Shown piece by piece: positions 14,916 to 23,006 of a DNA stretch of 60,150 nt (position 1 is the first letter of the stretch; each line of letters opens with the position of its first letter). Made by a program: the position numbers and the translations under genes. A model generated the notes under the pieces. It was not told the DNA's origin. It ran no database searches and saw only the letters and a list, made by a program, of their open reading frames with translations. The stretch comes from VRUE01 sp036406595 (lineage in GTDB: Bacteria > Actinomycetota > Thermoleophilia > Solirubrobacterales > 70-9): positions 1 to 60,150 of the forward strand of contig DASXAR010000012.1 of NCBI GenBank assembly GCA_036406595.1. Reading direction: 5' to 3'.

Positions 14916-15572
14916 TCAGGATTCGGCTCGGTAGGTGATGCCGTCGAGAACCGCCGATTTCCCGGTGGGGCCAAGCACGGCGCCGTCGAAGACGATCCCT
15001 TCGAAGACCGTGTTCGATCCGAAGATGTCCACGCCTGCTTCGCTCACTGGCTCGAAGACGAGCAGCGTACCGGCGGCCGGCCGGTATCCGGGCGGCAAGG
15101 TGAAGATCGTTCCTGAGATCGGGCCGCCACCTGTGCCGACGTTAACGATCCCCTGCAGATGGACGATCCCCTCGTGGTCTTTGTAGAAGCCGGCCGGAAG
15201 AAGCCTGAAGGGCCCGGTCGCCCCGACGTTGGAGCTGCCGGACTGGAAGCCGGGCTCCCCGGGGGCACCGACGAGATGCGCCGGTTCGGCCGGCGGGATC
15301 GCGTTGGCAAGCTGGGCGGAGGGCACCGTGCCAAGCTTTTCGAGGTTGATGTCGGAGCCGGTCAGGGTGTGCTGCTTCACCTTGCCGCTGGTGACGGCGT
15401 TCTTCTTGATTTTGGCCTTCGTCACCGAGTTCTTCTTCAGCTGCTTGCTGCCGACGGAGTTCTTGCCCAGGTGGCCGGCCGCGTAGGCAGCTCCGCCGCT
15501 GACTATCAGGAAGACCGCCAGGGTCGACATCACGTTTGCGTAGGTCAGGCGTGGATGGACTCTTTCTTTCAT
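14916..15572 (-). CDS. LGKNSVG-repeat surface protein in tRNA-Arg cassette (member A)
   Basis: A 218-residue protein starting at ATG 15572 (MKERVHPRLTYANVM); a GTG at 15629 would add 19 residues. A hydrophobic anchor is followed by ten-residue repeats (LGKNSVGSKQ, KKNSVTKAKI, KKNAVTSGKV). A beta-rich C-terminal domain follows with FYKDHEGIVHLQG and IFTLPPGYRP, and the protein ends YRAES. The C-terminal pattern recalls trimeric fibre or tail-like head domains, which is inference. It is the only gene between tRNA-Arg and its truncated copy. It shares its whole plan with the gene at 23604-24230. It is probably exported and surface-attached; the function is unknown. Confidence 0.8.
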   Translation of the reverse strand: MKERVHPRLTYANVMSTLAVFLIVSGGAAYAAGHLGKNSVGSKQLKKNSVTKAKIKKNAVTSGKVKQHTLTGSDINLEKLGTVPSAQLANAIPPAEPAHLVGAPGEPGFQSGSSNVGATGPFRLLPAGFYKDHEGIVHLQGIVNVGTGGGPISGTIFTLPPGYRPAAGTLLVFEPVSEAGVDIFGSNTVFEGIVFDGAVLGPTGKSAVLDGITYRAES

Positions 15573-15634
15573 CTCGATTTTCCCAATGGTCGTTGCCGGT
15601 CGGCCTCCCCGGGGTCCGAAGATCCCCACAACCG

Positions 15635-15664
15635 ACAGTAATCGCGTCTGGGTGCTTCCGTCAA
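15635..15664 (-). promoter_or_regulatory. Candidate sigma70-type promoter for member A
   Basis: On the minus strand, TTGACG (15659-15664) and TACTGT (15635-15640) are separated by 18 bases. They lie inside the cassette, between tRNA-Arg and the gene. The -35 is close to consensus; the -10 is poor. If real, the cassette carries its own promoter and does not depend on the tRNA transcript. Confidence 0.35.
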
Positions 15665-15691
15665 TGGCTGATCTAGTACCGACTCAGTAAG

Positions 15692-15764
15692 TACCCCCGG
15701 CTGGATTCGAACCAGCGACCCACGGCTTAGAAGGCCGTCGCTCTGTCCACTGAGCTACGGGGGC
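15692..15764 (-). tRNA. tRNA-Arg (TCT)
   Basis: The minus strand gives acceptor GCCCCCG pairing with CGGGGGT, D-arm GCTCAGTGGACAGAGC, anticodon stem ACGGC/GCCGT around loop CTTCTAA (anticodon TCT) and T-arm GCTGGTTCGAATCCAGC. CCA is not encoded. Its 3' 37 bases are repeated at 14783-14819, making it the intact (attL-like) end of a small cassette. Confidence 0.95.
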
Positions 15765-15783
15765 AGGGCCTTGAGATTAGGGC

Positions 15784-16139
15784 CTATGCGCTTCTGTAGA
15801 GGAGCACGAATCTCCTCTTGCTTCGGCAACGGATCGTGTGGGCCCGGTTCTGGCGGCAGCCGAGCCTCTGGCCGCGGACCCGCAGCCGAAAGCGTCGCGT
15901 CCCATGCCGGATCACCCCCCGCGCCCGCACGTGGCGGAGGGTCGCCCTGGCAAAGGAGCAGCGCGTCCGAGGGATGCCGCCGGCCGGGAAGTTGCCGGCC
16001 GCGATGACGTAGCCGTGGCGCTTGCCGCAGAAGCGAATTTCGTTGGTCGCGGCGGAGGCGTCTGCGGCGACGAGGAGCCCGGCCAGGGCAACCAGGAGCA
16101 GCGCGGCAATCGACCCATATCGCGCTGCCGTTTGTTCAT
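15784..16139 (-). pseudogene. Small secreted Cys/Arg-rich protein, probably frameshifted at its N-terminus
   Basis: The frame ending at 15784 encodes a signal-like hydrophobic stretch (SIAALLLVALAGLLVAADAS) and then a mature domain with EIRFCGKRHGYVI, GGIPRTRCSFA and LGCRQNRAHTIRC. It has no start codon in its own frame. The only good start, ATG 16139 (MNKRQRDM), is in another frame. Adding one G to the GGG run at 16113-16115 would join them into an ideal signal peptide. It is therefore either a recent single-base deletion or an assembly error. The protein would be a small exported, disulfide-containing protein of unknown role. Confidence 0.55.
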
Positions 16140-16292
16140 CGTCTGGGTGGGTAGGCAGGCAATAGCTCGCACCAGTCGCGGCAGTCCTGCTCTCCCTGGG
16201 GCTCGCTGTCGCCGCGCGAGCCACGTGAGTTCGCAGGTGCCCGACGCTCTCCCTGTCGTCGGGCATCTGCTGCGTTCGCCCAGTCCCCTCGA

Positions 16293-17027
16293 TTACTTGA
16301 CGCCGATCACGTCGACCGCGCCGAACGTGACCGTCGCTCCTTCCCCGCTTTTGCACCCCAGCTCGACGAAGAGGGAGAGAGTGTGGTTGGTGGGCGCGTC
16401 TCTCTGGAAGCTCGCGCCGAAGTAGGTCCCGAGGTTGATGCGCTTCGTTGCCGTCCCCCCGCTCGTGTCGGAGACGGCCCCGATGGCAGCCACGCTGGCC
16501 TCTTCCGGTTTGGCCGGATTCGGTGCATCGATGAGGGCGTAGCCGACCGCCGTCCGCGGCGGTTCGCAGCTCGGTTTGAAGGTCAGGTCGACCGCCCCCA
16601 GATAGGTGTCGTCGCGGCCGGCTTCCTGCGTATAGGTGCCGTTGGGGAGCAAATAGGCGCCTTCGTCTTCTATCGGCACCACCGAGTTCCCCCGCGCCTC
16701 GTAGACGATCCGCCCGAACGGGGTCGTCGCTGCGTTGATCTCGGTGCCGGTCACCGAGTTGTCGGCGATCTTCGCGCCGTTGACCGAGCCGTTCTTGATC
16801 TTCGCCGCGGTCACGGCGTTCTTCTTGATCTTCGCGGCGGTCACCGCGTTCTTCTTGATCTTCGCCGCGGTCACGGCGTTCTTCTTCAGCTGCTTCGGGC
16901 CGACCGAGTTCTTGCCGAGCTTGCCGGCGGCGCTGGCGATTCCACCGCCGAGCACGAGGAGGGCCAGAAGCGTGACCATTACGTTCGAGTAGGTGAGCTT
17001 CTCGCGAAGCCCGGATCGCTGGTTCAT
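16293..17027 (-). CDS. LGKNSVG-repeat surface protein (member C)
   Basis: A 244-residue protein with the same N-terminal plan as members A and B: a charged start (MNQRSGLREKLTYSNVM), a hydrophobic anchor, then LGKNSVGPKQL followed by exact decapeptides KKNAVTAAKI repeated three times and NGSVNGAKI. The C-terminal domain differs from A and B and has PSCEPPRTAVGYALI and ELGCKSGEG. It lies on the 5' side of tRNA-Arg, outside the cassette, and no truncated tRNA flanks it. It is probably exported; the role is unknown. Confidence 0.8.
   Translation of the reverse strand: MNQRSGLREKLTYSNVMVTLLALLVLGGGIASAAGKLGKNSVGPKQLKKNAVTAAKIKKNAVTAAKIKKNAVTAAKIKNGSVNGAKIADNSVTGTEINAATTPFGRIVYEARGNSVVPIEDEGAYLLPNGTYTQEAGRDDTYLGAVDLTFKPSCEPPRTAVGYALIDAPNPAKPEEASVAAIGAVSDTSGGTATKRINLGTYFGASFQRDAPTNHTLSLFVELGCKSGEGATVTFGAVDVIGVK
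16801..16890 (-). repeat. Three tandem 30-bp units encoding the KKNAVTAAKI decapeptide
   Basis: Bases 16801-16830, 16831-16860 and 16861-16890 are three near-identical 30-bp units; the first two differ at two positions. Each encodes ten residues. The near identity at DNA level implies recent expansion by slippage or unequal exchange within the gene. Confidence 0.85.
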
Positions 17028-17107
17028 GCACCGACGCTATTCCTCGCCGGACCCGCGGTCAAACGACCGAAACGATGATCAGCCCCGAGCTCGCTTAGGA
17101 TCACCCG

Positions 17108-17944
17108 GTGCCGAAGATCGACGTCGGGGGGACGGAGCTCTACTACGAGCGTGCCGGTTCGGGCGAGCCGCTGCTGCTGATCCAGGGGATGAGCGCCACG
17201 CACCTGGCCTGGGGCGAACCCTTACTGGCCGCCCTGGAGGCGAGCTTCGACCTCGTCGTCTTCGACAACCGCGGCATGGGGCACTCCGGACGCGCCGAGC
17301 TGCCCTTCGAGATCGTGGACCTCGCCCGCGACACGATCGGCCTCCTCGACGCGCTCGAGATCGAGAGCGCCCACGTCGTCGGCATGTCGATGGGCGGGAT
17401 GATCGCGCAGGAGCTGGCGCTGGCCCATTCCGAGCGGGTGCGGACGCTGACCCTGGGCGCGACCTACTGCGGCGGTCCGGAGGGGACCCTGATGGACCCC
17501 GCCGACCTTCAGCTGCTGGGGGCCGCGATGGCCACCGGGGAGCGCGAGGCGGTCTACCGCGCGATGTGGGAGATCAACATGTCACCGCGCTTTCGCGGCG
17601 AGCAGGGAGACGAGCGCTTCGCGGCGTTCTGTCAGATGGCGGGCGCGCTGCGGGCGCCCGGCCCGGTGATCCTTCAGCAGATGCGCGCCTGCGGGGCGCA
17701 CGACACCCACGCCAGGCTCGCCTCCCTGGCGGTTCCGGTGCAGGTCATCCACGGCACCGAGGACCGCCTGCTCAAGGTCGGCAACGGCAGACAGATCGCA
17801 GCGCTCGTGGGCGTCGAGCCGAAGCTCCTCGAGGGGGCGGGCCATATGTTCTGGTGGGAGGAGCCCGAGGAGGCGGCTGCGTTGATCCGCAGCCACGCGC
17901 TCAGCGAGCGCAGCCGGCCGGATCCAGCTTTCCCCTCACCCTGA
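17108..17944 (+). CDS. Alpha/beta-fold hydrolase
   Basis: A 278-residue alpha/beta hydrolase starting at GTG 17108. The nucleophile elbow is GMSMGG (Ser94), the acid is in HGTEDRLL and the histidine is in GAGHMFWWEEP. The oxyanion region LIQGMSATHLAW follows the first strand. This set-up is typical of esterases and lactonases similar to 3-oxoadipate enol-lactone hydrolases, although the substrate is not fixed by these motifs. The gene is convergent with the large membrane protein downstream and overlaps its end by 44 bases. Confidence 0.9.
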   Translation: MPKIDVGGTELYYERAGSGEPLLLIQGMSATHLAWGEPLLAALEASFDLVVFDNRGMGHSGRAELPFEIVDLARDTIGLLDALEIESAHVVGMSMGGMIAQELALAHSERVRTLTLGATYCGGPEGTLMDPADLQLLGAAMATGEREAVYRAMWEINMSPRFRGEQGDERFAAFCQMAGALRAPGPVILQQMRACGAHDTHARLASLAVPVQVIHGTEDRLLKVGNGRQIAALVGVEPKLLEGAGHMFWWEEPEEAAALIRSHALSERSRPDPAFPSP

Positions 17945-20063
17945 ACACATAGTCGGGCTCGGGCGTGATTTCCGGCTCTTCGATCACCATTTCCAGCGCC
18001 GGGTCGTCCTTCAGCCAGGCGTAGATCGGATACCAGTAGGGCGCCTCGGGCGAATCCTGCGTGTACTGGCTGATCACCAGGAAGTCGTAGTCGCCTTCGT
18101 TGATGAGGCGGCGGAAGCGGCGGCAGCTGGTCGCCAGCCGGTACTGGCCGTCAGGTCCCGGGACGCCGATGTACTGGACGTAGTTGTCGAGGTTCTGGCC
18201 GTAGTAGCCGTACTGGCCGAAGAAGATCTCGCCCGAGCCGGCGATCCCGATCCGCTTGTCGTGCTGCGCGCGGGCGAACGTGTAGGCCCTGCGCGGGCCG
18301 CCGTCCTGGAGGAAGGGAAGCGGGTTGGTGTAGTGGTGCTCGTAGTACTGGACCTCCTGGGCGCGTCCGAGCACGACCGCCAGCAGGACGATCACGGCGG
18401 CGGCGGCGCCGACCGCCATCCGGCTCACCTGGCGCCGGGCGCGCATCAGGCCGAGCGAGGCCGGGGTCCAGACAAGGACCAGGGTCAGGAAGACGGTGCC
18501 GACTATGTAGTCCGGGTACCAGCGCGGCGTCGTCAGCACGGTGATCGCGTAGACGAGGGTGAGGAAGAGCAGCGTCTGGCGAGCGCGCGACTCCGGCGCC
18601 CTCAGCGGTGGCGCCAGCGGCAGGAAGGTCATCGCCAGCACCAGCCCCGGCACCAGGTAGCGCGTGTTGGTGAAGAAGCCGGTCGGCGAGCCCTCCTGGC
18701 CGGCGGCGGTGAGCGGGGTGAAGATGTAGACGACCGCGGTCAGCAGCGCCGCGGCGGCGAGCACCTGGAGGATGCGATTGCGCGAGCGAACCGCGATGAA
18801 GACGGCGGCGGCGACGGCGACGATCAGGATCAGCGGCCACAGCGGCCCGAAGGCATTGTCGAGCTGGGGAAAGAACCAGCGGCGATAGATGGTCGGCTCG
18901 TTCAGGTAGTGGGCGACGGCGAAGCGGGGCCGCGGGTCGAGCGGCATCTGGTCCGGCCGCGGTAGGTGCAGCGGTCCGAAGCCGATCTGCGGTATCGGGT
19001 TGCCGCCGGTCTTGATCGCCGCCCTCACGTACCAGTAGCCGCCGACCAGGAAGGCCGAGAGGCCGAGCACCCAGGCGGTGGTGAGGCGCCGCCCGCGGCC
19101 GCTGAAGATGACGACGCCGAGCGCGATCGCGCCGACCGGGACGAGAAAGGTGAGCTTGACCGAGGCGGCGAGGCCGGCGGCGATCCCGGCTAGCGCGAGC
19201 GGCCCCTTGTCGAGCAGCGGCGCGTCTCGCTCGGGCGCGTCGGCGACCGCGCCCTCGGCGGGGGCGCGCCGCTGGTGGCCGTTGATGAGGAACGCGGCGA
19301 AGGCGATCAGGAAGGCGAGGCCCATGATGTCGTTCCGCCCCTCGCCGGGCTGGGTCTCGATCATCACGCCGGCGTCGAGGATGATCGCCCCGGCAACGAG
19401 CGTCGCCGGGCCCACCCGGTAGGGACGGCCGACGCACCAGGCTCCGAGCAGCGCGATCGAGAGCCAGACCAGGTTGATCAGCGGCGAGAGCCAGTCGGTG
19501 CGGAAGACGACGATCGCCGCGGCGTGGATCAGCTCCGAGCTCTGGGGGTAGAACCAAGCCACCAGGCGCAGCGGGTCGGTGAAGTGCAGGTGGACGGTCG
19601 AGCCTTCCTGGGCGATCCGCGCCGCAAAGGGCATGTGGTACCAGGTCGTGTCGCCGCCGAACATGCCGGCATCGAGGCTGAGCTGCGAGGGGAATGTCCA
19701 CTCGGCGACCGTCCACGAGGCGACCCCGACCGCGATCAGCAGGGCGATCGTATGCACCTGCGGGGCGGCGACTTCCCGACGCTCGCGCGGCGCCATCCAC
19801 CAGCCGAGCGCCGCTGCGAGCAGACCGATCGCGATGCAGAAGAGGACGATCCAGCCGAGCCTCAGGATGCTGAGCGACCCGAGCAGCTCCAGCGCGACGA
19901 CCAGCAGGGCGACGGCGAGCGTCGCGTCGGCGAGCCGGGCCAGGGCGCCCGAGAACTCGGGGACGATCCATCGCCTCAGCCAGTAGCCCCCCAGGCCGAT
20001 GGCCGCGAGGATGCCGATCAGGGCGAAGCAGCCGCCTATGTAGGAGCCGACGGAGGGTGTCAC
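17901..20063 (-). CDS. Large multi-pass membrane protein, GT-C glycosyltransferase-like
   Basis: A 720-residue protein with about a dozen membrane helices and a soluble C-terminal segment. The loop after the early helices contains GGDTTWYHMPFAARI, which resembles the first luminal loop with catalytic acidic residue of GT-C transferases using polyprenyl-phosphate sugars. GEGRNDIMGL and TNTRYLVPGL are further conserved-looking loops. It stands alone between msrA and the hydrolase. It likely glycosylates a cell-envelope component; donor and acceptor are unknown. Confidence 0.75.
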   Translation of the reverse strand: MTPSVGSYIGGCFALIGILAAIGLGGYWLRRWIVPEFSGALARLADATLAVALLVVALELLGSLSILRLGWIVLFCIAIGLLAAALGWWMAPRERREVAAPQVHTIALLIAVGVASWTVAEWTFPSQLSLDAGMFGGDTTWYHMPFAARIAQEGSTVHLHFTDPLRLVAWFYPQSSELIHAAAIVVFRTDWLSPLINLVWLSIALLGAWCVGRPYRVGPATLVAGAIILDAGVMIETQPGEGRNDIMGLAFLIAFAAFLINGHQRRAPAEGAVADAPERDAPLLDKGPLALAGIAAGLAASVKLTFLVPVGAIALGVVIFSGRGRRLTTAWVLGLSAFLVGGYWYVRAAIKTGGNPIPQIGFGPLHLPRPDQMPLDPRPRFAVAHYLNEPTIYRRWFFPQLDNAFGPLWPLILIVAVAAAVFIAVRSRNRILQVLAAAALLTAVVYIFTPLTAAGQEGSPTGFFTNTRYLVPGLVLAMTFLPLAPPLRAPESRARQTLLFLTLVYAITVLTTPRWYPDYIVGTVFLTLVLVWTPASLGLMRARRQVSRMAVGAAAAVIVLLAVVLGRAQEVQYYEHHYTNPLPFLQDGGPRRAYTFARAQHDKRIGIAGSGEIFFGQYGYYGQNLDNYVQYIGVPGPDGQYRLATSCRRFRRLINEGDYDFLVISQYTQDSPEAPYWYPIYAWLKDDPALEMVIEEPEITPEPDYVFRVRGKLDPAGCAR

Positions 20064-20100
20064 CGGCGCGGGATGCTAGTCGCCGCGCCGGGCCGGTGAT

Positions 20101-20778
20101 CTAGGAGGCCGCGCTGGGGATGCGGCAGCTGACGCCGGTCCCGGCCAGACCGCAATAGCCGTTCGGCACCTTGTGCAGGTATTGCTGGTGGTAGTCCTCG
20201 GCGTAGTAGAAGGGGCCGGCGGGCTCGACCTCGGTGGTGATCGGGGCATGGCCGGCCGCGGCGAGGTCCTCCTGATAGGCGTCGCGGGCCATCTCCGCCA
20301 TCGCCTTCTGGGAGTCGCTCGTGAAGTAGATGCCAGAGCGGTACTGGGTCCCGACGTCGTTGCCCTGCCGCATTCCCTGAGTGGGATCGTGCTCCTCGAA
20401 GAAGACCTTGAGCAGCTCGGCGTAGGAGATCTTCCGGGGGTCGAATGCAACCAGGACGGCCTCGGCGTGCCCGGTCATGCCGCTGCAGACCTCCTCGTAG
20501 GTGGGGTTCGGCGTGATGCCGTTCATGTAGCCGGCGGCGGTGGTGTAGACGCCGTCGAGCACCCAGAAGAGCCGCTCGGCGCCCCAGAAGCAGCCCAGCG
20601 CGAAGTACGCGGTCTCGATCCCGTCAGGGAATGGGGGCTGGAGCGGCGTGCCGAGGACCGCGTGGCGCTCGGGCACGTCGAAGGCGGGCTCGCTGCGGCC
20701 GGGCAGCGCCTCCTCCGAGGCGGGCATCCGGGTCTTCGCGGGGCTCAGCATCGTGATCAGCTTTCCGATCCTGTTCAT
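20101..20778 (-). CDS. msrA: Peptide-methionine (S)-S-oxide reductase
   Basis: MsrA reduces methionine-S-sulfoxide in proteins. The protein is 225 residues. The active-site GCFWG (Cys63) lies in YFALGCFWGAERLFW, followed by the typical NPTYEEVCSGMTGHAEAV, EEHDPTQGMRQGNDVGTQYRS and YHQQYLHK segments. A C-terminal Cys in GVSCRI may act as the recycling cysteine with Cys in NGYCGL. The roughly 50-residue N-terminal extension has no signal peptide. The gene stands alone on the minus strand, downstream of a divergent promoter region shared with the gene at 20860. Confidence 0.95.
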   Translation of the reverse strand: MNRIGKLITMLSPAKTRMPASEEALPGRSEPAFDVPERHAVLGTPLQPPFPDGIETAYFALGCFWGAERLFWVLDGVYTTAAGYMNGITPNPTYEEVCSGMTGHAEAVLVAFDPRKISYAELLKVFFEEHDPTQGMRQGNDVGTQYRSGIYFTSDSQKAMAEMARDAYQEDLAAAGHAPITTEVEPAGPFYYAEDYHQQYLHKVPNGYCGLAGTGVSCRIPSAAS

Positions 20779-20859
20779 CTGTGTCCTCCTTCCCCTCAGA
20801 CGTTACGCCACGCGTAAAGGCCGATTGAGTCGCGGGGGCCCGTGGGATACGGTGAGGGC

Positions 20860-21861
20860 GTGCCCAGCCGGAATCGCATCGGGCGGACCGTCGCAATTCC
20901 GATCGCGCTGCTTGCGCTGCTGCTACTGGCGGCAGGCGCCCGCGGCGCGACCGTCACGGTTGGGAGTCCCTTTTCCCAGGTCCTTGCGCCGGAGGCCTTC
21001 AATGCGGTGGGGACGGTGACCAACTCCGCTCTGCCCGAGCAGGGAGCGCTGGTGACCTCCCCGATCAGCGGAACCGTCATCCGCTGGCGGATCACAGGAG
21101 CCTCCGGCGGCCCGTTCAAGCTGCGGGTGCTGAGGCCGGCCGGTGGCCTCTCCTATACCGGCGCCGGCACGAGCGCAGGCCAGACACCGGCAGGGAGCGG
21201 CACCCAGACGTTCACAACCAGCCTTCCGATCCAGGCCGGGGATGCGATCGGCCTGGACAATTCGAACGAAAGCGACATGATCGGCGTGGCGGAAACACCG
21301 GGCGCCCAGTACATCTTCTGGGAACCGCCGCTCCCGGACGGCACCACCGAAGCAGGGACAAATGGCTTTGGTCCGATCGAGGTCGGCTTCAACGCCGACG
21401 TGCAGCCACTTCCGACCGTGAGCTCGATCAAACCGAGCACCGGCTCCTTCAAGGGGAAGACCAAGGTGACGGTTACGGGCACCGACTTCACCGGCGCCAC
21501 CGCAGTTGCATTCGGCACGGTTCCGGCGACGAGCTTCACGGTCGACTCCGACAGCCAGGTCACCGCGGTGGCGCCCGCCGTCAAGAAGCCGGTGAAGGTC
21601 GACATCGGGGTGACGACCCTGGCGGGCTCCACCGCCCCCGGGCCGAGCGACCTATTCACCTACAAGGCCTGCAAGGTCCCCAAGCTGAAGGGCAAGAAGC
21701 TGAGCAAGGCCAAGAAGCGACTCCGAAAGGCGCACTGCAAGCCGGGCAAGGTGAAGCTGACCAAAGGCGTCAGCAAGGCGAAGGGCAAGGTCGTCAAGCA
21801 GAAGCCCGCGCCGGGGAAGCTGAAGGCGCCCGGCGCGAAGGTGAAGCTCACCCTGGGTTGA
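20860..21861 (+). CDS. Secreted protein with IPT/TIG domain and PASTA-like C-terminus
   Basis: About 333 residues from GTG 20860. A signal peptide (RTVAIPIALLALLLLAAGA) precedes a beta-rich domain. An IPT/TIG-like Ig domain follows (VSSIKPSTGSFKGKTKVTVT). The Lys-rich C-terminal domain has CKVPKLKGKKLSKAKKRLRK and a PASTA-like end (VVKQKPAPGKLKAPGAKVKL). PASTA domains bind peptidoglycan-related ligands in other proteins, so a wall-associated adhesin or scaffold is plausible. An upstream in-frame start at 20842 is possible. No partner is evident. Confidence 0.8.
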   Translation: MPSRNRIGRTVAIPIALLALLLLAAGARGATVTVGSPFSQVLAPEAFNAVGTVTNSALPEQGALVTSPISGTVIRWRITGASGGPFKLRVLRPAGGLSYTGAGTSAGQTPAGSGTQTFTTSLPIQAGDAIGLDNSNESDMIGVAETPGAQYIFWEPPLPDGTTEAGTNGFGPIEVGFNADVQPLPTVSSIKPSTGSFKGKTKVTVTGTDFTGATAVAFGTVPATSFTVDSDSQVTAVAPAVKKPVKVDIGVTTLAGSTAPGPSDLFTYKACKVPKLKGKKLSKAKKRLRKAHCKPGKVKLTKGVSKAKGKVVKQKPAPGKLKAPGAKVKLTLG

Positions 21862-21893
21862 TTCCGGGGCGCCGAACCGGGTAGCGTCGTCGC

Positions 21894-22175
21894 ATCGGCT
21901 GCCTCGCCCTCCTCCTAGCGCTCATCTCGCCACGGCTGGCGCTCTTCGTCATCTGGCTCTTCTCGGACCTGCTGAGCCGCGCCTTCGACAGCTGGCTGGT
22001 GCCGCTGCTCGGGTTCTTCCTGCTGCCCTGGACGACCCTTGCCTACGCCGTGATGTGGACGGCGTCCACCGACCGGGTCAGCGGCTTCGAGTGGTTCATC
22101 GTCGTGCTCGCCTTCCTCTTCGACCTCAGCGCGCACTTCGACGGATTCCGCCGCCGCCAGGCGCGCGCCTACTAG
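21894..22175 (+). CDS. Small membrane protein without a canonical start codon
   Basis: The frame after TAG 21882-21884 encodes IGCLALLLALISPRLALFVI, WLFSDLLSRAFDSWLVPLLG and FFLLPWTTLAYAVMW before a charged tail. This resembles small three-helix membrane proteins common in actinobacteria that begin M-x-x-G-C/L. Between the upstream stop and the hydrophobic sequence there is no ATG, GTG or TTG; the only plausible initiators are ATC at 21894 or an altered codon. The coding sequence itself is intact to TAG 22173-22175. The start position is a guess. Confidence 0.6.
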   Translation: MGCLALLLALISPRLALFVIWLFSDLLSRAFDSWLVPLLGFFLLPWTTLAYAVMWTASTDRVSGFEWFIVVLAFLFDLSAHFDGFRRRQARAY

Positions 22176-22187
22176 AGGTCCGCGGCG

Positions 22188-22484
22188 CTAGGCGCCGGGC
22201 TCGGAGGTGTCCTCGAGCGGATAGGCGAAGCGCACGTGCGCCTTCGCCATCAGGGCGAACTTTCGCCGCTTCACCTGCCCGCCGCCATGCGGGCTGATCT
22301 CGACATCGACCAGAGGGATGAAGTCGACGTCGGGGCGGTTGAACCAATCGGAGAATCGGCTCTGATAGCCCCGCGGCGGCAGGGACACGTCGCCCGTGAC
22401 TATGTGCCTGTCGGTTTCGAAGACGACGCGTTCGCTGTGCCTGATCTCGCTGGCATTTGCCTCCATGGGTCGGCTTATCGGCAT
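22188..22484 (-). CDS. Conserved small soluble protein (98 aa)
   Basis: Starts at ATG 22484 with an excellent AGGAGG ribosome site. It contains RVVFETDRHIVTGDVSLPPR and GYQSRFSDWFNRPDVDFIPL, a pattern I recall from a widespread small actinobacterial family of unknown function. It has no membrane segment and no cysteines. Its start lies ten bases inside the end of the upstream methyltransferase-like gene, so the pair is probably co-transcribed. The role is unknown. Confidence 0.8.
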   Translation of the reverse strand: MPISRPMEANASEIRHSERVVFETDRHIVTGDVSLPPRGYQSRFSDWFNRPDVDFIPLVDVEISPHGGGQVKRRKFALMAKAHVRFAYPLEDTSEPGA

Positions 22485-22996
22485 TTCGTCCCGCCTCCTG
22501 CAGGCCTGCGCCGCGGCACCCACCGCGGCACCGCTGCCCGGTATACGCGGTAGGGCTCGCCGAATCGCCGCTCCAGGCCCCGCTCCTCGACGAGCAGGAA
22601 ATTGACGTGGTTGACAACGACGAAGAACGCCGCCCAGATCGCGATCGCAGGGGATCCGAAGAGGATCGCCTCGCCGGCCAGGATCCCTGCGACCCCGGAG
22701 ATCATCGGGTTGCGGACATGGCGATACGGCCCCGCCACGACCAGCCGCGTCGTCGGGTCCCACGGGGCAAGGGTTCCCCGGCCGATCCGCTGGAAGAGAC
22801 TGACGGTCCAGAGCCAGAGGACGAAGCCGGCGCAGATCAGAGCCAGCCCGCAGAGGGCGACGAGGACGCCTGCGAGGCCCCCCAGCCCCCACCCGATCCG
22901 CGGCCCTCGCCCGAGGAGGAGGATCAGCAGCGGCACGACGATCGTGACGATGCCCGGCAGCAGCGCGATCGCCCGCGCCTGACGCCAGCCGCTCAT
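22475..22996 (-). CDS. Isoprenylcysteine carboxyl methyltransferase-like membrane protein
   Basis: From ATG 22996 (MSGWRQARAI) the protein has 173 residues, four to five helices and the ICMT/PEMT signature: GPYRHVRNPM followed by EERGLERRFGEPYRVY and AAVPRWVPR. Enzymes of this fold methylate lipids, isoprenoids or cysteine carboxylates in the membrane using S-adenosylmethionine. Bacterial substrates are mostly unknown. The start lies ten bases from the divergent transglutaminase-like start at 23007, so both promoters must overlap the opposite coding regions. Confidence 0.85.
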   Translation of the reverse strand: MSGWRQARAIALLPGIVTIVVPLLILLLGRGPRIGWGLGGLAGVLVALCGLALICAGFVLWLWTVSLFQRIGRGTLAPWDPTTRLVVAGPYRHVRNPMISGVAGILAGEAILFGSPAIAIWAAFFVVVNHVNFLLVEERGLERRFGEPYRVYRAAVPRWVPRRRPAGGGTKCR

Positions 22997-23006
22997 GACT
23001 GGAACG

